Positions 23,001-35,884 of a stretch of 64,000 nt of DNA are shown here, piece after piece. The DNA lies in assembly GCA_963082875.1 (NCBI GenBank), contig OY720100.1:10626591-10690590 (forward strand), written 5' to 3'. The stretch is from Corella eumyota. Lineage: Eukaryota; Chordata; Ascidiacea; Phlebobranchia; Corellidae. The translations under genes and the position numbers were made by a program. Below the pieces are notes generated by a model. The model was not told the origin of the DNA. It saw only the letters and a list, made by a program, of their open reading frames with translations, and searched no databases. The number at the start of each line of letters is the position of its first letter. Position 1 is the first letter of the stretch.

Positions 23001-23320
23001 TTCTTTAGATTTAACTAAAGCATTACTGTCTGGTGGAAATTTAGGATCAATAAAAATGTAATTTGGCACAATCTTTTGACGGTCGTCGATATATTGCTTC
23101 ATTTGTTCATAATTCTGTTTTATTAACAATGTTACTCATACCGAATATGTAATATACAACAGTTTACTTTGTTGGAAAAAATAAATCTCTGTTTTGTATG
23201 TTTTAAATTTGAGGTTTTTAAATTTTGTATTTTTAATTAAACAATATGCTAAAACTTACCGTTTTCAGACCCAGCAAAAAATTATTTTCCGACAGTGGTC
23301 GTGCAAGGTTTTAGTAGTTA
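20031..23320 (-). pseudogene. Calpain pseudogene, tandem copy of the gene at 23989
   Basis: Seven exons can be matched to the intact calpain. Exon 1 end: about 23320-23261, FLLGLKT|GTAAGT, no start codon found. Exon 2: 23114 to about 22968, with PNYIFIDPKFP, but the conserved Trp of WKRP is TGA. Exon 3: 22816-22685, exactly 132 nt as in the intact gene with good splice sites, but the catalytic motif reads QGNIGDYYF, Tyr in place of Cys. Exon 8: from 21294, truncated, to 21171, whose donor is GC rather than GT. Exon 9: 20765-20647. Exon 10: 20522-20386. Exon 11: 20261-20031, PVHYVIIPSTF to stop. Exons 4-7 are missing; a hAT-like insertion starts inside exon 8. The domain III exons remain open, so they could still serve as alternative 3' exons of the upstream calpain, but the broken donor of exon 8 and the stop in exon 2 favour a dead copy. 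Confidence 0.8.
21296..22670 (+). mobile_element. hAT-like insertion in the calpain pseudogene (one end seen)
   Basis: The sequence begins CAGTGGCGGCTCGTG, a terminal motif typical of hAT elements, and interrupts the pseudo-exon at 21294. At 22445-22555 the plus strand has a broken reading PDKSTNINTICNSF that resembles the hAT DETTDISN motif. I could not find the matching right-hand terminal repeat, so the end coordinate is approximate and the insertion may be nested or rearranged. Two CCCCA-type gene-poor patches at 21490-21560 belong to it. Confidence 0.4.
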
Positions 23321-23988
23321 GTAATTTGCCCTTCAACGGTAGTTTAGTTAACTGATAATTTAAATTCTCACTTTTGAGTGTCTATTATTTCCCAGTACTT
23401 TAATACCTTACTTTAATTTAACACAGGAATAATAAGTGTGCGTTGTTCGTTTTGAAAAATTATAATATTTCATTGTAAGGCGATACATATTTACGAAAAA
23501 TTCATTGTAAGACTGTACATAAAGACTGTGACGTAACACAGGGGATGTTTTTTTATTGTTACGTTTGTTTTGGGTTTAATTTACACAATTGTTAAGGAAT
23601 CTCAGTTGAAAAAGTTGTATTATAAAAAAAAGTGTTATTTTGTAGTAATATTAATAATTAAAAAAATGGTATAGCTTTTTTTTATAGAATACACAAAAAT
23701 TGTATACACACAATAAAAGTATTATGCAATGTTAGTATATAATGTTGACCTATATAAGTATAAGGCTGTCACATAAAAATAAAATATGATATATGTACAA
23801 ATACGCCTTTAACAAATCAAACAGTTTGTGTCAAATTTTAACGTCTCTGTTTTAATGAATTATAAACTTACTTTCTTTTTATAATTTTATAAAAACACTG
23901 TGTTGTTAAATTAAGTTTGGCTTATATAATATATAATAATAATACTTCACTAAGTTGAGTTGAGGATAACAATAAAGCAAGGTGCTGT

Positions 23989-26900
23989 TTAATTAAGTTG
24001 CTCTAGGCCAATTTCTTTTTCCGTAAACACCCTCATATAAAATGAACTTAACGAGTTAGGCTTGAAAGTTGATGGTACAATGACATAAAATCCAGTCTCC
24101 AGGGTAACTGTCAAATGAACTTCTCTAACCTGGACAAAACTTGTGTTTTGTGCAGCGACTGGGGTTCTTAGTAATGTATGGTTGTCTAGTTTTTTTGATG
24201 GTTTGTCTTTAAGCTAAGCAATAAAAAAGTCACAGACTTTAAATAAAACGGTTTTATATTGAATTTTCGAATTAATTAGGGTTTAAATATTTCACATTTA
24301 TTTTACCTTAATAATAGTCATTCCAATCCCATAGTTTGGAACTTTTGTCGATTTATTAACTCTTCTGTGCTCCTGCATTAACCCGATCTGGACATAACTT
24401 CCCACAATTTCTTTCTCTTCTTCCTCCTTTTCCCCGGCAAACACTTCTCCAACTGGGTCATCTTAAAAAATAATTAACCGCGTTTACTCAAGTACGTATC
24501 GATGTGCATGAAGCATAATCCAATCAACTAGCTGGATAATGTAAATCCCAAAATACAGTTAACAATTTAGATTTTTGCTAGCTTACCAGCAGCCTTAATT
24601 TCCAAAAGATATTGTGGGTTTGTGTAAAATGTTTCATTATTTCTCGATCCCCCCGCGTTTTCCCCAGCCACCCACTTTCCTCTCACAGTAGATAGCAACC
24701 ATCTGAAACAAGAATAATATTTATTATAGTTTCGTTTTTTAATCTATACAGACATTTTGCAAAATTGGTTATGTTGGATTTGTTTTTTAAGGTTTGTTGT
24801 AGGTAGCTGCATTTTAAATAAATGTATCTATAGCGTTAGTCAAAAAAATGCCAAAAACCGCCTTAGAAGCTGCAAGCTAAAATGCAGAATGCACACATAA
24901 GGTAGCTAACCTGCCAGCATAAAGTGTTCCATTTTCGTCAAAATCCGGACCTAAAGTACATATTGTAACACCCCAAAAATATTTGTACATGTCATCCATC
25001 GTCATCCAGAATTCACCATCAGCTCGCACTTGTAACTTTAGAGCTTTTTTTGTCGTTTCGCTTATGTCATTCCATATTGAAGAACTAAAAGCATTTTAAA
25101 ATGGCTTGATAGTTGCTCTATAGTCAAACTAGCGAACCCTTTTAATGTGTAAACATACAAAAGTATGAAACTGTTTCTGATAAGTTAAGTTTTTAAACTA
25201 CCTATCACTAAATTCTCCCGACCATTCTCTACTGTTTCCCCAAGGATTTCGAATTCGAATCAAATTAAAGGACTTTCCGGTGGAAAGTAACTTTACCTAA
25301 AATAAATGTTTTAAAAACAAAAAATGTTTTAAAAACAAGATATAAAAAAATAGCTATACATAAATATATTTATATCTAAGTTTATTTTTTCGACGTCACA
25401 TTGCCCGATGCACTACAAAAATTTGACTGACTTACAGACTTTCTTATACTTAGGCTTTACATAAAATTGTATTAAAACGGACTTAAACTTAATTATTTGT
25501 ATTTTTATTAAAACAACGTAAATTAGTTTGTTAAAGTTAAGTTTTACTAAATGGAATTACTAATATATATTGGAGCAATTTTTTGGATTAAATTATAGTC
25601 AGTGTAAAAGCCTCGCTTAAAATAACTGGCTTTGCTTTGCTGTTTTTTAATTGATTTTGTACAACGAAACCTATGTTTTGACTGATCATATTTTAAATGC
25701 AAATTTATACTGTGTCATGTTATAATTCTATAGTGGGCGTTAAAATGTTAGGTTATAACAATGGCGATGATATTAAGTGGCCGGCCGCATTTTCGCAAAT
25801 ATAAGCGGTTGCTGTTAAATTGTAATTGGTACTATAATTTAACTTTTTAACGGTGAAAATTTTCTCTGTGTACCAAAAACGGTAGTTTTTTTTCAAAAAT
25901 AATATAATATATTATCTCTTTATTTTTCTGCTTTTTACTGCGCTTGTTCACAAATAAAAGTATGTGGTGTAACGGTCACAGCATCAGACTATGACCCAAC
26001 AGGTTTTGGGTTGGGGCCACACTAATGTTACACTTTTTGCCCGCATGAGCCAGCGTCCACGAATAAAAATACAAAATAACTTTATCTTTATAGGACACGT
26101 AAAAAAATCATACTGTTTTTAACAAACAAAATGTATATTTTTCATAATCACGCATATGTTTAAAAACATTTGCGATTTTAATTTTTAAAATCTAATATTA
26201 AACACGTGTCCGTTTTAGACCACAACAAAATAATAACGTGGTGCAAGTTTTAATCTCAGTAATACGTTTAGGTTTGTTGAGCCAGTTCAGTACATTTTTT
26301 TCTCGGTATTCACCACACCAACGTATTTAAAACAATTTGTATATGTTTAAAATTAAAAAAAATAGAATATTATATTTTACATGTTACTGACTACTTACCA
26401 CCGTTGCCCCAGTAACAGTGTAGGCGTGGTTTGCTACCAATCCTTTGCTTTCGATCTCTTTTCGTTTTTCACCGCTTCCAAAAAGACTGGCTCCCACAAA
26501 ACTGTCATGACGTATGGCCCTAAGAAAAACACGATATTTATTAAAAAAAACTCATTTGTGACGTAATACCTCAGAAGAAAGTTTGTAGAAGTTTGTATTT
26601 TTAAAATGTGACAACAGTTGCTTACTGTGCTATTCTTTTAAAAAGTTCTTTTCTATCAATGTTTTCCAAAATAAAAGGTATTGCCAGTCCCCCTGTAAAA
26701 TCTTCCAAAGTTTCAGCATTGTGACCTCCATTTAAAGCCTGGTAGGATCCATTTAGCCTTAAAAGAGAGTTAGTGTTTAAATACAGCAATATAATAAAGT
26801 TTTGCATATACGCCGTTCGTTTGCGTTTTTTGTTCGGTTTTTAACGTAAGCTCATTAAGGTAAGTTAGCCTGCAGGCAATTAAGTAAAAACGTTATTAAA

Positions 26901-28254
26901 AAGTTTCGAAAGGTTAAATAACGTTAGGTGTTTATTATTAGTTAACTAGATCGTGACTAATAGCTTATCACAATTTAAATTTACTTATTATACAAAATAG
27001 CATTTTAGGTCTACGTCCGATTTACCTAAAATAGTTTCTTTATTAAGATTTAATCACTTACTTAGCATAAGCTTTTTCTAGCAATGCGACCCAAAATTCA
27101 TTTGGATCAGCACTGTGACCGTATATAAGCAAAAAACCTTGCAATGTAGGTAGGCAATCATCTAACACTACATCTACCCAGTTCCCATATCTCCAAAATC
27201 GAAAATGAAATAAACCGTTGTATTTCGATCTTGTATCTTGTTTGCACAGACTTTGGCCTGGTGGTACTAGCTGCACAAAAGTGTTTGCAAATGTTATTTG
27301 TTGTAAACTATTTACTTAAGGAAAACCAATAAATTTTGATTTTTAAAAAAACAACAAAGTAACAACAAAGATCCTAAGCTAAAATAGCAACAATAGGAGT
27401 TTGTGAACAAATTAGTAGCAAACTTTTTAAATTTTTTTTAAATACGCCTTTAAGCAGTGATAATGAAACCCACATATTTAAAATAGGCCTTTATGCCAAA
27501 CCTTTCTTAATAATTTTGGTTCGCCAGCAACCGCAGCTGCCGCAATCAAAAAGTAACAATCTCCCAAAGAACCTTGCATGATATCATTTTTTGAAAATCC
27601 TTCAACACACATTTGAGGAAACACAGATATCTCCTGGTATAAAAAACAAAATGTCTTTATTAAATGCCGAAGATTTTTTATAAATAAATCTATTAATTTT
27701 AATTTACGTATGGTCTTTTCCAAACTGTTCCAGGTGGTGGTGGACCGGTATAAACCAAAGACTTTTCATCAGGCTGAAAATCTTCGTCGACAAACAGGTA
27801 ATTAGGGTCGTCTTTTTGTTTTCTTTCCACTTCTTCCTTTATTGCTTCATACGCCTACAATATATAGCGATTCTTCAAATACTGACTAACAAAGTTACAA
27901 AGTATTTATATTATGAACAATATCTTACAAAATAAAAATATTATAATGTTTGAAAAAATAATGAATTCTTAGAAATTAATACAAAAACACTACTATGTAA
28001 CTTTACCACAAAAAATAATCAACAAAACAAGCGATTAACTGGTTATGCCAGAGGGCTAATTATTTTTATTAGAAAACTACATATAAAGCTTTCTAACATT
28101 CTACCAATAAATAAAATTTTTAAATCATGTAAAAATTTGGAACCTTTTCTAATCCAAGCTGAAACTTTTCTTCATCTTTCAACTTATTTTCGTCGATATT
28201 TGCTTCAATTTTAGGCTCTTCTGTAATAGGTTCTTTTTCTTCCAAAATACTCAT
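23989..28254 (-). CDS. Calpain-type cysteine protease without penta-EF-hand domain (538 aa)
   Basis: Eleven exons join without a phase error: 28254-28144, 27854-27708, 27633-27502, 27270-27062, 26757-26626, 26519-26399, 25296-25202, 25084-24911, 24702-24587, 24461-24307 and 24213-23989; coding length 1617 nt with stop. The product is a Ca2+-dependent intracellular cysteine protease by family. Visible: the pre-core segment ending VWKRPY (residues about 38-86); protease core with catalytic Cys112 (QGSLGDCYF), His275 ([13 protein letters not shown]) and Asn301 ([16 protein letters not shown]); then the C2-like domain III (about 350-538; [30 protein letters not shown]). Translation stops at the end of domain III, so the calmodulin-like penta-EF-hand domain of classical calpains is absent. 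The acidic loop [17 protein letters not shown] lies in domain III. The start is the first ATG in exon 1, giving [10 protein letters not shown] damaged tandem copy and two free-standing calmodulin-like genes follow downstream on the same strand. Introns are short, mostly 100-900 bp; the one at 25297-26398 holds a tRNA-like patch. Confidence 0.95.
25968..26045 (+). repeat. Weak tRNA-like segment in a calpain intron
   Basis: GTGGTGTAACGGTCACAGC resembles a tRNA A box, and TTTTGGGTTGGGGCC lies where a B box should be but has several mismatches. Probably an old tRNA-derived SINE head. Confidence 0.3.
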
Positions 28255-29678
28255 TTTAGGCAATTCAGTTTTTTATTCTATTTCATGTAATGCAACAAAA
28301 ATATGTCATGAATGTAATCCAAAACTAGCTTTTTTAAAACTGATATTGTAGACTGTTGAACAGCGCTACAATTGCTTCTTTTTATATCCACTGTAAGCGT
28401 TTATTTTGGTTTTGTACACGGCATGGGATTGTAAAGTCGCGGTTTTAAATAAGAAACTTTTTTTGTAGAATTTGAGGATTAATTGTCGAGTTTAGTCTTC
28501 GTTTGGCAAATTTTGAAAAAGGCCACTGAGTTTTGTCGTAAACAATTTAAATAGCGTGACTTTTATGGGTTTATACGACTTGGCTAAACCTGCAAAAAAT
28601 TCTGAGCGTGCAGAAAAATAAGAGGCGTGGTGACTAACCGTGCTCTTACCTCTGGGCATGATTATATTTATTGATGTAGGTCGAATATTTTATTTTTTTT
28701 TATTTTGCGAAAATTTTAAAATATTAACATGACTAACTAAAACCGTGCAATTATAGCGCGGGAATAAATGTTATTAATATTGTGCCAAACACGACATATG
28801 TTATTACCCATACATTGTGTAAACATAATAATATAGGTTAATAAAAATAAGTGTCTAGACAGCTAAAATTTAATTTCCGGATATTTAATCACAATATATC
28901 CGTTAAATCCTTAGCTTATAGATTTCAGTTAACCTGATCCCGTGTTTAAGCGCTACCCTAGAGTTCATTAAGTTTAAATAAAAAACGTAAATACGTGTCT
29001 ATCAATCGACTACGAAAAATTTTTTAAGGGATTTGAAAAAATTGTTTATTACAATATCTTTAGTGTTGTTTGCACCACGTAAAATCTCAAAAATGATGAC
29101 ACATTTTTACTTAAACTTGTTTGGTCAAGAAACAATAAAGGTTTTGGCTTGATTTAATGGACATTTTTATGTTTCGGTTAATTTTTATTAATACTATATA
29201 GATAATTTAAAAAAACATATAATAGCTTATAAACTTTGCAATGAAAAAAGTGACAAAATTGATTTCGTAATCAAATATGCCATAATTATGTTAAATCTTA
29301 CTTCTAACATAATTTTTAGTATTTTACTTTAACGATAAACTTATTTTGTGACACGTTTTAACACTAGAATAATATTGAGGATTGTTTCATTGATGTACAG
29401 CTTTAATTTTAGGCAATGTTCAAAAATATTAGTTTGTTTACGAATAACTGTAATTAAGTAATATTTTAGTATTTATTTAGAAACTATTTTTTTGAATTTA
29501 TTTATATATTTTATCCCCATTGTGTGAATGTCGACTTTCCATTCCAAATTTATTAGTAATAACTTATTGTTAGGTGTGTTTTAATTTTTAAAATTAGTTA
29601 GCTAAAACAGAACTAAAAGATTATATCTTTATAAATATAAATTTTTAAACCTTTTTGTCCAAAACTAATTTTTACTTT
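28255..29678. other. Region upstream of calpain, no gene seen
   Basis: The first few hundred bases upstream of the calpain start probably hold its promoter, but no clear TATA or other element stands out. The rest is AT-rich with no open frame or repeat that I recognise. Confidence 0.4.
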
Positions 29679-29910
29679 TTATTTAAACTTGGTTTGTCTG
29701 TATATTCCGCTTAAGTCGCATTCCAACCTTTATATTTAAAAAAAAATTTAATCTCGTTCTAAATAAATACATTAATAAATAAAATACACATAAAATACCG
29801 AAGTTAAAATCTACTTACCCAAAATGTTTTGAATTTTTGTCAGTATTGTTCAAACTGGCATTGTCAGGAAACACAAGAAAAAATCCCAAATAGAAAATAA
29901 ACAAGATCAT
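29679..29910 (-). CDS. Small secreted peptide, copy 1 (46 aa)
   Basis: Two exons, 29910-29819 (ATG start, donor TTTTGG|GTAAGT) and 29727-29679 (acceptor ATAAAG|, stop TAA). The N-terminus MILFIFYLGFFLVFPDNAS is a hydrophobic signal-peptide-like stretch with a likely cleavage after NAS or just before SLNN. The mature part is about 27 residues with LECDLSGIYRQTKFK at the end. It is clearly related, in exon structure and sequence, to the gene at 48015-48486 (shared ASLNN, LECD, TKFK), but this copy stops where the paralogue continues into a third exon. Function unknown; secretion is inferred. It could be a truncated, dying copy. Confidence 0.5.
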
Positions 29911-32900
29911 TTTGATTATTTATTTGCAGAATATTTGTAAAAAAAATTATTTTAAATCTGTAATAAAAACAAAGTCAATGCCCATTAAATCTTTTATTAT
30001 ATCAATCCAACTTAAATTAGTAATACAACTGTTTAATTATTGTAATATGGTTAAACTTTGCAATTAATACGTCTGAATTAATTTTTTGGTAAACGGCAGC
30101 TTTTTCTTATTTTAAAGGCTCATAAATTGTACGTACATATATATATATAAATATGCATATAGATGATTGCTAGTACTTGATAGGTAGACAAGTTAAAAAA
30201 GGCTTGTTTATATAATGCACAAATGCGACGATTCTTTAAAGGAATGCTTATCTAATTTATGTTGCGTACGCATAATCTTAGTATAGAAAGCTTGAATTTG
30301 TTAACGTTTCTGGTTAAAAAATAATATTGAAATAAACAAATTCTAAAAATCACTAACGTAGGTTATACGGCTTCACTTAGTTATGATTCAGGAAGGGTTT
30401 GATTTTGCTGATTAAGTTTTTTTTTGACAAATTATTTTCAAAATATTTGTTTCACTTTTGGCTAGATTAGTGTAGGACTTGTTGTCAATTATTTAATTAT
30501 AGCAGTTTATTACTAACAAACTTATGTCTATCATTATTATAAACTGGTTATTAATTGGTTTGGTAATGTCTAAGACTCCTGATCGGAAGGTTAATTTATG
30601 TATTACCGCTAAACTAAATTGTTTATCTGTTGTCAGATCACTAATAACTCTTGTGGTGACGGATTATATTAAAACAACAAACAAATGTGAAAAACGCTAA
30701 ATAAAACTACATAATACATCTAACTTTATACATTTACAATAAAAGTTACATTACTCTATAAAAGGGCGTTAAACTTGTTACTAAATACAGTATTGGTACA
30801 ACTAACATTATACGATAACTGTGCCATATAATGTCATGGCTGCGAGTCGACGTCCGGGTAGAGATCGGTATACTAAGTAACCTAGATCAGTAATTATTCT
30901 ACTGCATCTCAAGTTTCTCAGATACCAATTTTTCCCCTTTTGTCGCCGCAGCCGTCGGACAATATTTTATTTATCTCGTTATTATTTTGGAATATTTTTG
31001 GGTTTATATACCCGAAATGTTGTTGTGCCTGATGGGTGGTGATTGACGTACGAGTTTTTAATGAGTCGAGGGCTGCTTTGGGTTTAATCCTTTTCTTGGT
31101 TTGTTCTTTATAGCACCAAAAAGGCGCTGATTAAAATGTTGTTCTGTTCATGATTTTAGATGGGTTTTATTGACAGTTTTTGTTGAATATTGATTACCAT
31201 CTGTTCGTGCGTTTGAGAATATTCTGTTTTTGGCGTTTGGGCAGGTGATTTAACGAAGAGAAATGTATTGTTAGTTATCGCCGCTGCCCGTGCCATTTGA
31301 GTTTATTGTTTCTCCAAAGAATCAGCACGAATTTCATCACAAATAATTCTCTTTTGATTATGCAACCCGTTGAACTCATTTCAACTCGCACTAGGGTCAA
31401 ATGTATAGCATTATACATTGGATCCTATATTAGCATCATTTTAAAAACGATTTTGTTGCAGTTTTTACTGTTATTTAAATTAGCCTTTCTAAACTATGTT
31501 GACTAAAATTTTTCAAACAAAATAAAATAAAATATGCCTTCACAGCTAAACCCTAACTGTAATTAACATGTTTTTATTGTTAACTTGTGGAAGATTGAAA
31601 CAATTGTATATTTATTTGGTGAAATTTTATCTATATTTCGAAATTTTGGTCATTTTTTACGTTTTAAAAAGAATCGTTATTTTTTATGTATTTGTTAAAC
31701 GAAACCACCGCTCACATTTTACCACATGGTAGCGCTGTAGTATTTTTAAACTATTTTAACTGGTACTATTTTAATATTAAGTGTGCGCACCAATGCCAGA
31801 CTATACGCCCTCGAGCCCGGCGTTCACGTATTGCTCAAAACGTATTGCCCGATAAAAATATCAAAAACCTATTCCCTTAAGAGAATATAAAAAAAAATAT
31901 TTTTACTTGCAAATAAAATTTCGTTAATTAAAATACGTGCATCTACGGTCTTTGTTGCAATAGCAATCGGAATTGCATATTCACTAAAATCATTAAAAAA
32001 AGGTTAAAGTAATAAAGCTTTGTAGTGTAAACAATTGCAACACCTGTAACTTTTTGTCGAAATGTGATCAGCTTGTCGTTAAAAAAAGATCAATTTTGGT
32101 TCCTGTTCACGTACACAATGGAAAATTTTTTAAATATTTTTTAAAATAAAATAAATTGAATTAATAAATAGGAAATTAGACAAACAAGATGATATTACAA
32201 ATCAGAGAGTTGTAATAAATCAGTTTATTTATCATCATCGAAAATACTAATGTTTACCTAATTATTGTTTCTTCGTATTTAGAATCAAAAAAATTAAAAT
32301 CAGCAAATGTAAGGAATTTCACTAATTTAAACAAACATTATTTTATTGCTGAAATATAAATCACCAGTCGTTTAAGTTCCTAGTTGTATAAAAATAGTAG
32401 AAAAAATAAACAAAATTAAACTATTTTATAAATATTTTTTCTCTTTTCAAAAACCAAAAAAAAATTACTAAAAGCTCATCGTAAAATTGGCTATAGTTTA
32501 CACTAATGATGGTTTAAATATGCGTAAACTACATTTAGCAAAAAACACATATTTAACTCTCTTAAATTTAATACGTGTGCTTTATATTACGTGATTTTTC
32601 GTTTTCATGTCTTTGAAGAGAATCGTGCTTTAATATTTTTATTTGACCACAAACTTAAATGCTGGCGAACGACCTTATGGTTCTTTTATAAAGGGTCACA
32701 CTTAATCTATCTTCCAAACTTAAGGTGTCTATATAAAATGAACATCGAATGACGTTCGAAGAGCGAGAAGACTCGAAAAAATGCATGGAATGGATAAGAG
32801 TTGGGGTTAGGGTTCAATCTACGCGACCCTTTTCTTTAATTAAATATCCGTAAAGTGATGTTGTAATATTAGGTTGCTCAAAAAGGATTACACATTTTTT

Positions 32901-33400
32901 TGATGAACCTTTATACATAAAACAATTAAACTGTAACATTTTAAATCGATTTAAATGGTCGACAACTATTAAATTTTACAGAATTGACACAACTTGCTTT
33001 TTTGCCAGAAACATACAAATTTTAAAATTCTGTAACAAATTCACGATAAATTATTCCGCATTCAATTTTATAAAATTGTTTTGTAAACAAAAAAAAAATT
33101 AAGTTGATTAAATTAAAAACATAGTCTTAAAGCGAACCAGAAACTAACAGTATGTGTCACTTTTTAGAATGATTTTATTAAAAAAACAGTTTAAAACAAC
33201 AGTTAAATAGCGAGAAGAATATACAAACAGTAATTAACGCGTGTCTTGACCCTAGCAATTTACATGATTAAAATAGGTATTAAGGCCTTTAGGCAAGCGA
33301 CGTTATAATCGTTTGTCTACAGTCACTGTATTTAAGGGGAAATGCAATGCTATGCTAAAACTATTAGTTAATATTTAACAAATCACTTTGTATAATTCAA
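29911..33400. other. Gene-poor DNA with a GC-elevated patch at 30760-31290
   Basis: Mostly AT-rich DNA. At 30756 a TATAAAAGGGCG sequence precedes about 500 bp of higher GC (for example GCGAGTCGACGTCCGGGTAG near 30842 and GTCGCCGCAGCCGTCGGAC near 30943). No open frame or known element was recognised; a solo LTR or a promoter are possibilities. Another slightly GC-richer patch (CGCCCTCGAGCCCGGCG) lies near 31807. A TTGGGGTTAGGGTTCAATC segment at 32800 is B-box-like. Confidence 0.35.
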
Positions 33401-34933
33401 TTTTTTTGGGGATAAGTTACCTTTAGTTTAAATGTTTTTTGTAAAAAACAAATAGTATAAATTTATACATTTAATATAGTGGTGAAAATTTTTATGTTGG
33501 GTAAAAAATCAGTTAACTAAACCAACGGTCTTAAAAAAACGTCATATTAACTTGAAAAAATAACCTATTATACAATAACAATAAAGAAGTGTTGTACAGG
33601 GCTTGCACCATCATTTTTGCGAACATATTTCAACATACAAATTAACAACTTAAATAAAGTGCGGTCTGTACGAGCATCTGCATTAGTATTAAGTTATTAT
33701 TCCGCCAGAAACAACCCTTTATAAAATATAAGTTGCGATAACTATTTGAATTTTAATAAAAAAATAACTGTGGCGAAAACATACGTTTACGCTCTGGATT
33801 TATAATTAATCTCGGTACAATACAATTAAGAATTTATGAAGAAAATACCCAAAGTAAAAACATGCAAATATTTATTTTTTCTCATTTTTAATATTTCCAC
33901 GAAACTCCTCTTTTAACTCAAATAGTAAACATATACACGTTATTCATTTGATGAAGCGTTAATTTATTATTCAAATACACTTGGGGTTGATTTAATAGAT
34001 CCTTACAGTACTTTAAATATTTAACAAGTTTAAGACACATAACAATAATTTCAAAAATTAAACAAAATAAAGTTACACTTCTTATAAAATGTTGAATCAT
34101 ATAGTAATCCCGTTTATATGTTAACGATAAAAATCAATAAATTACCAAACAACAAACATCAGTCGGTTAAAAAAACAATTAATTGGAAAAACTCGACTGT
34201 AATACGAGTGTTTAAAAATATTGCAACACAGAGTAAAAAAACACTATTTTGTTGTTTTATATTTTGTTCATGTATATATTTTTTTACATTTGTTTAGTAA
34301 TTTTACTTTAACATCTACAAAAAAACTATGTGGTTTTTATGAAAAGTCTTTAAAGGTTTCATTTAAATTGTGTTAGATCCATTACAAAACAAATCCGAAA
34401 ACACATACTACCAAAAATGTAGCATGGACATTTGGTAAAAGTAATTTCACGTGTAAACTGTTTCTAATTTGCACTTTCTTAAAATACCAAATGCCTAAGT
34501 CATTATTTATAGCAAATAATTGCTACAAATTGGAAAAATTACTAAGCTATTAAAGCTTTTAAGCGAGTTTTTATAACTGCTTCAGAGCGGGTTGTAATAT
34601 ACTCCTCATCTCTGAAGTATTTTGACAATCCGAAATATTTTTATAAAAATATAAACTAATAAAAACATGAACCGACATCATCTATCAAATCTTGAGCCAT
34701 TAACACAAAATTATGTTTTTTTAATTATATGTTTTAAGTTTTAAATAAAATACCCCAAAAGAAAAAGTGCATATTTCAACCTCTTCGAAGCAAGTAGTGG
34801 CTCTATTTTGTTTTTTCTTTAAGTCCATTAATCTTTAACTTATTGGGTGAAATGATAAAATGCCTGTTATAAAAACTACGTGGATAACTGTTTTTTTTAT
34901 TTTTAAACGTAAAAAAGTTGCTCTTTAAAATGT

Positions 34934-35128
34934 TTACGCTAAAACGTATGTTTTTGATTTTGGATCTATGTTATTCGAGTTGAAACAGGAATTTAACAAT
35001 TTCTCTTGGAAACATTGAGGGCAGTTTGCTCTTAAAGAATCTTCATGATCTCGACAGAATCTATGTTGACAAGACAGCATGTGAACTAGACCTTCACGTC
35101 TACATGAACCCTTGCTGCATTCTGCCAT
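34934..35128 (-). CDS. Small RING-like zinc-finger protein, copy 1 (64 aa)
   Basis: Single coding exon; an acceptor TTTAAACAG lies upstream of the ATG at 35128, and a conserved non-coding 5' exon at about 35970-35893 ends in a CTG|GTAAGT donor. Cys/His pattern: CSKGSC (C-x4-C), then LSCQHRFC, a His in DHE, and NCPQC, which fits a compact RING-type cross-brace with zinc ligands Cys/His. The spacing of the first pair is longer than the C-x2-C of copy 2 and of ordinary RINGs. After the finger only ~25 residues remain (SNNIDPKSKTYVLA end). RING proteins are usually ubiquitin ligases, but the hydrophobic E2-contact residues cannot be judged here. Function unknown. Confidence 0.65.
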   Translation of the reverse strand: MAECSKGSCRREGLVHMLSCQHRFCRDHEDSLRANCPQCFQEKLLNSCFNSNNIDPKSKTYVLA

Positions 35129-35884
35129 GTTTGCCCAATGAATTGGGTTGGGTTGTTTTCTGTTTAAAAAAAATTCTTACATTGCAAAACATTTTTGAAA
35201 AGTGCTAATACGTTAATTAATAGGCTGGCAATGCAAATTAAGTAGATTATGTGTTTAAACTGAAAGAATATAAAATTTACAGGTCAACGAATGCCACTCT
35301 CTTTATATGTTTAAATTTAATAATTATAAATAGAGTATTTGAAAACTTAAATTTGTATAATTTGTTATAATTATCTTTAAAAAAACAAAATAATTCAGAT
35401 TACTCAGATTCTTTGATTTTTTCGAATATTTTTAAAATTATTTAATTAAAAAAAAACACAGCAAAAGGCTAAAAACTAGAAAAATGAAAAAATACCTTTT
35501 CTTTTCGAATATTATTACGTTTAAAACACAAGCGATTGAATTGATATATAAAATCGAAAGTAGCCGTCCGTAATCTAAATTAAATATTTAGTTAAAAACG
35601 TTTTTGCCAAAAACTTTCCATAATTTTAGGTATTGTTTAAGTTTAAAAATAACGAACGTCGAAAAATCAAGGCGACAATAAACTAAAGTATATTATTGAA
35701 GTAAGAAACCTGTTAAAGGGCTCTTAAAAACTATTAAAAGCCTAGCTTATTTCTTAACGTTTATACCACATTTCAAAATTTGATATTTAAATGACTTGAT
35801 AAGTTAAATTTTGGATTTTTTTGACAATAAAATTATTAATTTAAATTTTTAAGTTTTTTAAATAACAACACAAAAGGAAACATA

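Noticed and set aside
31297-31880. Plus-strand frames of 69 and 64 codons
   Set aside because: Low-complexity, Leu/Ile/Phe-rich readings of AT-rich DNA with no splice context or motif.
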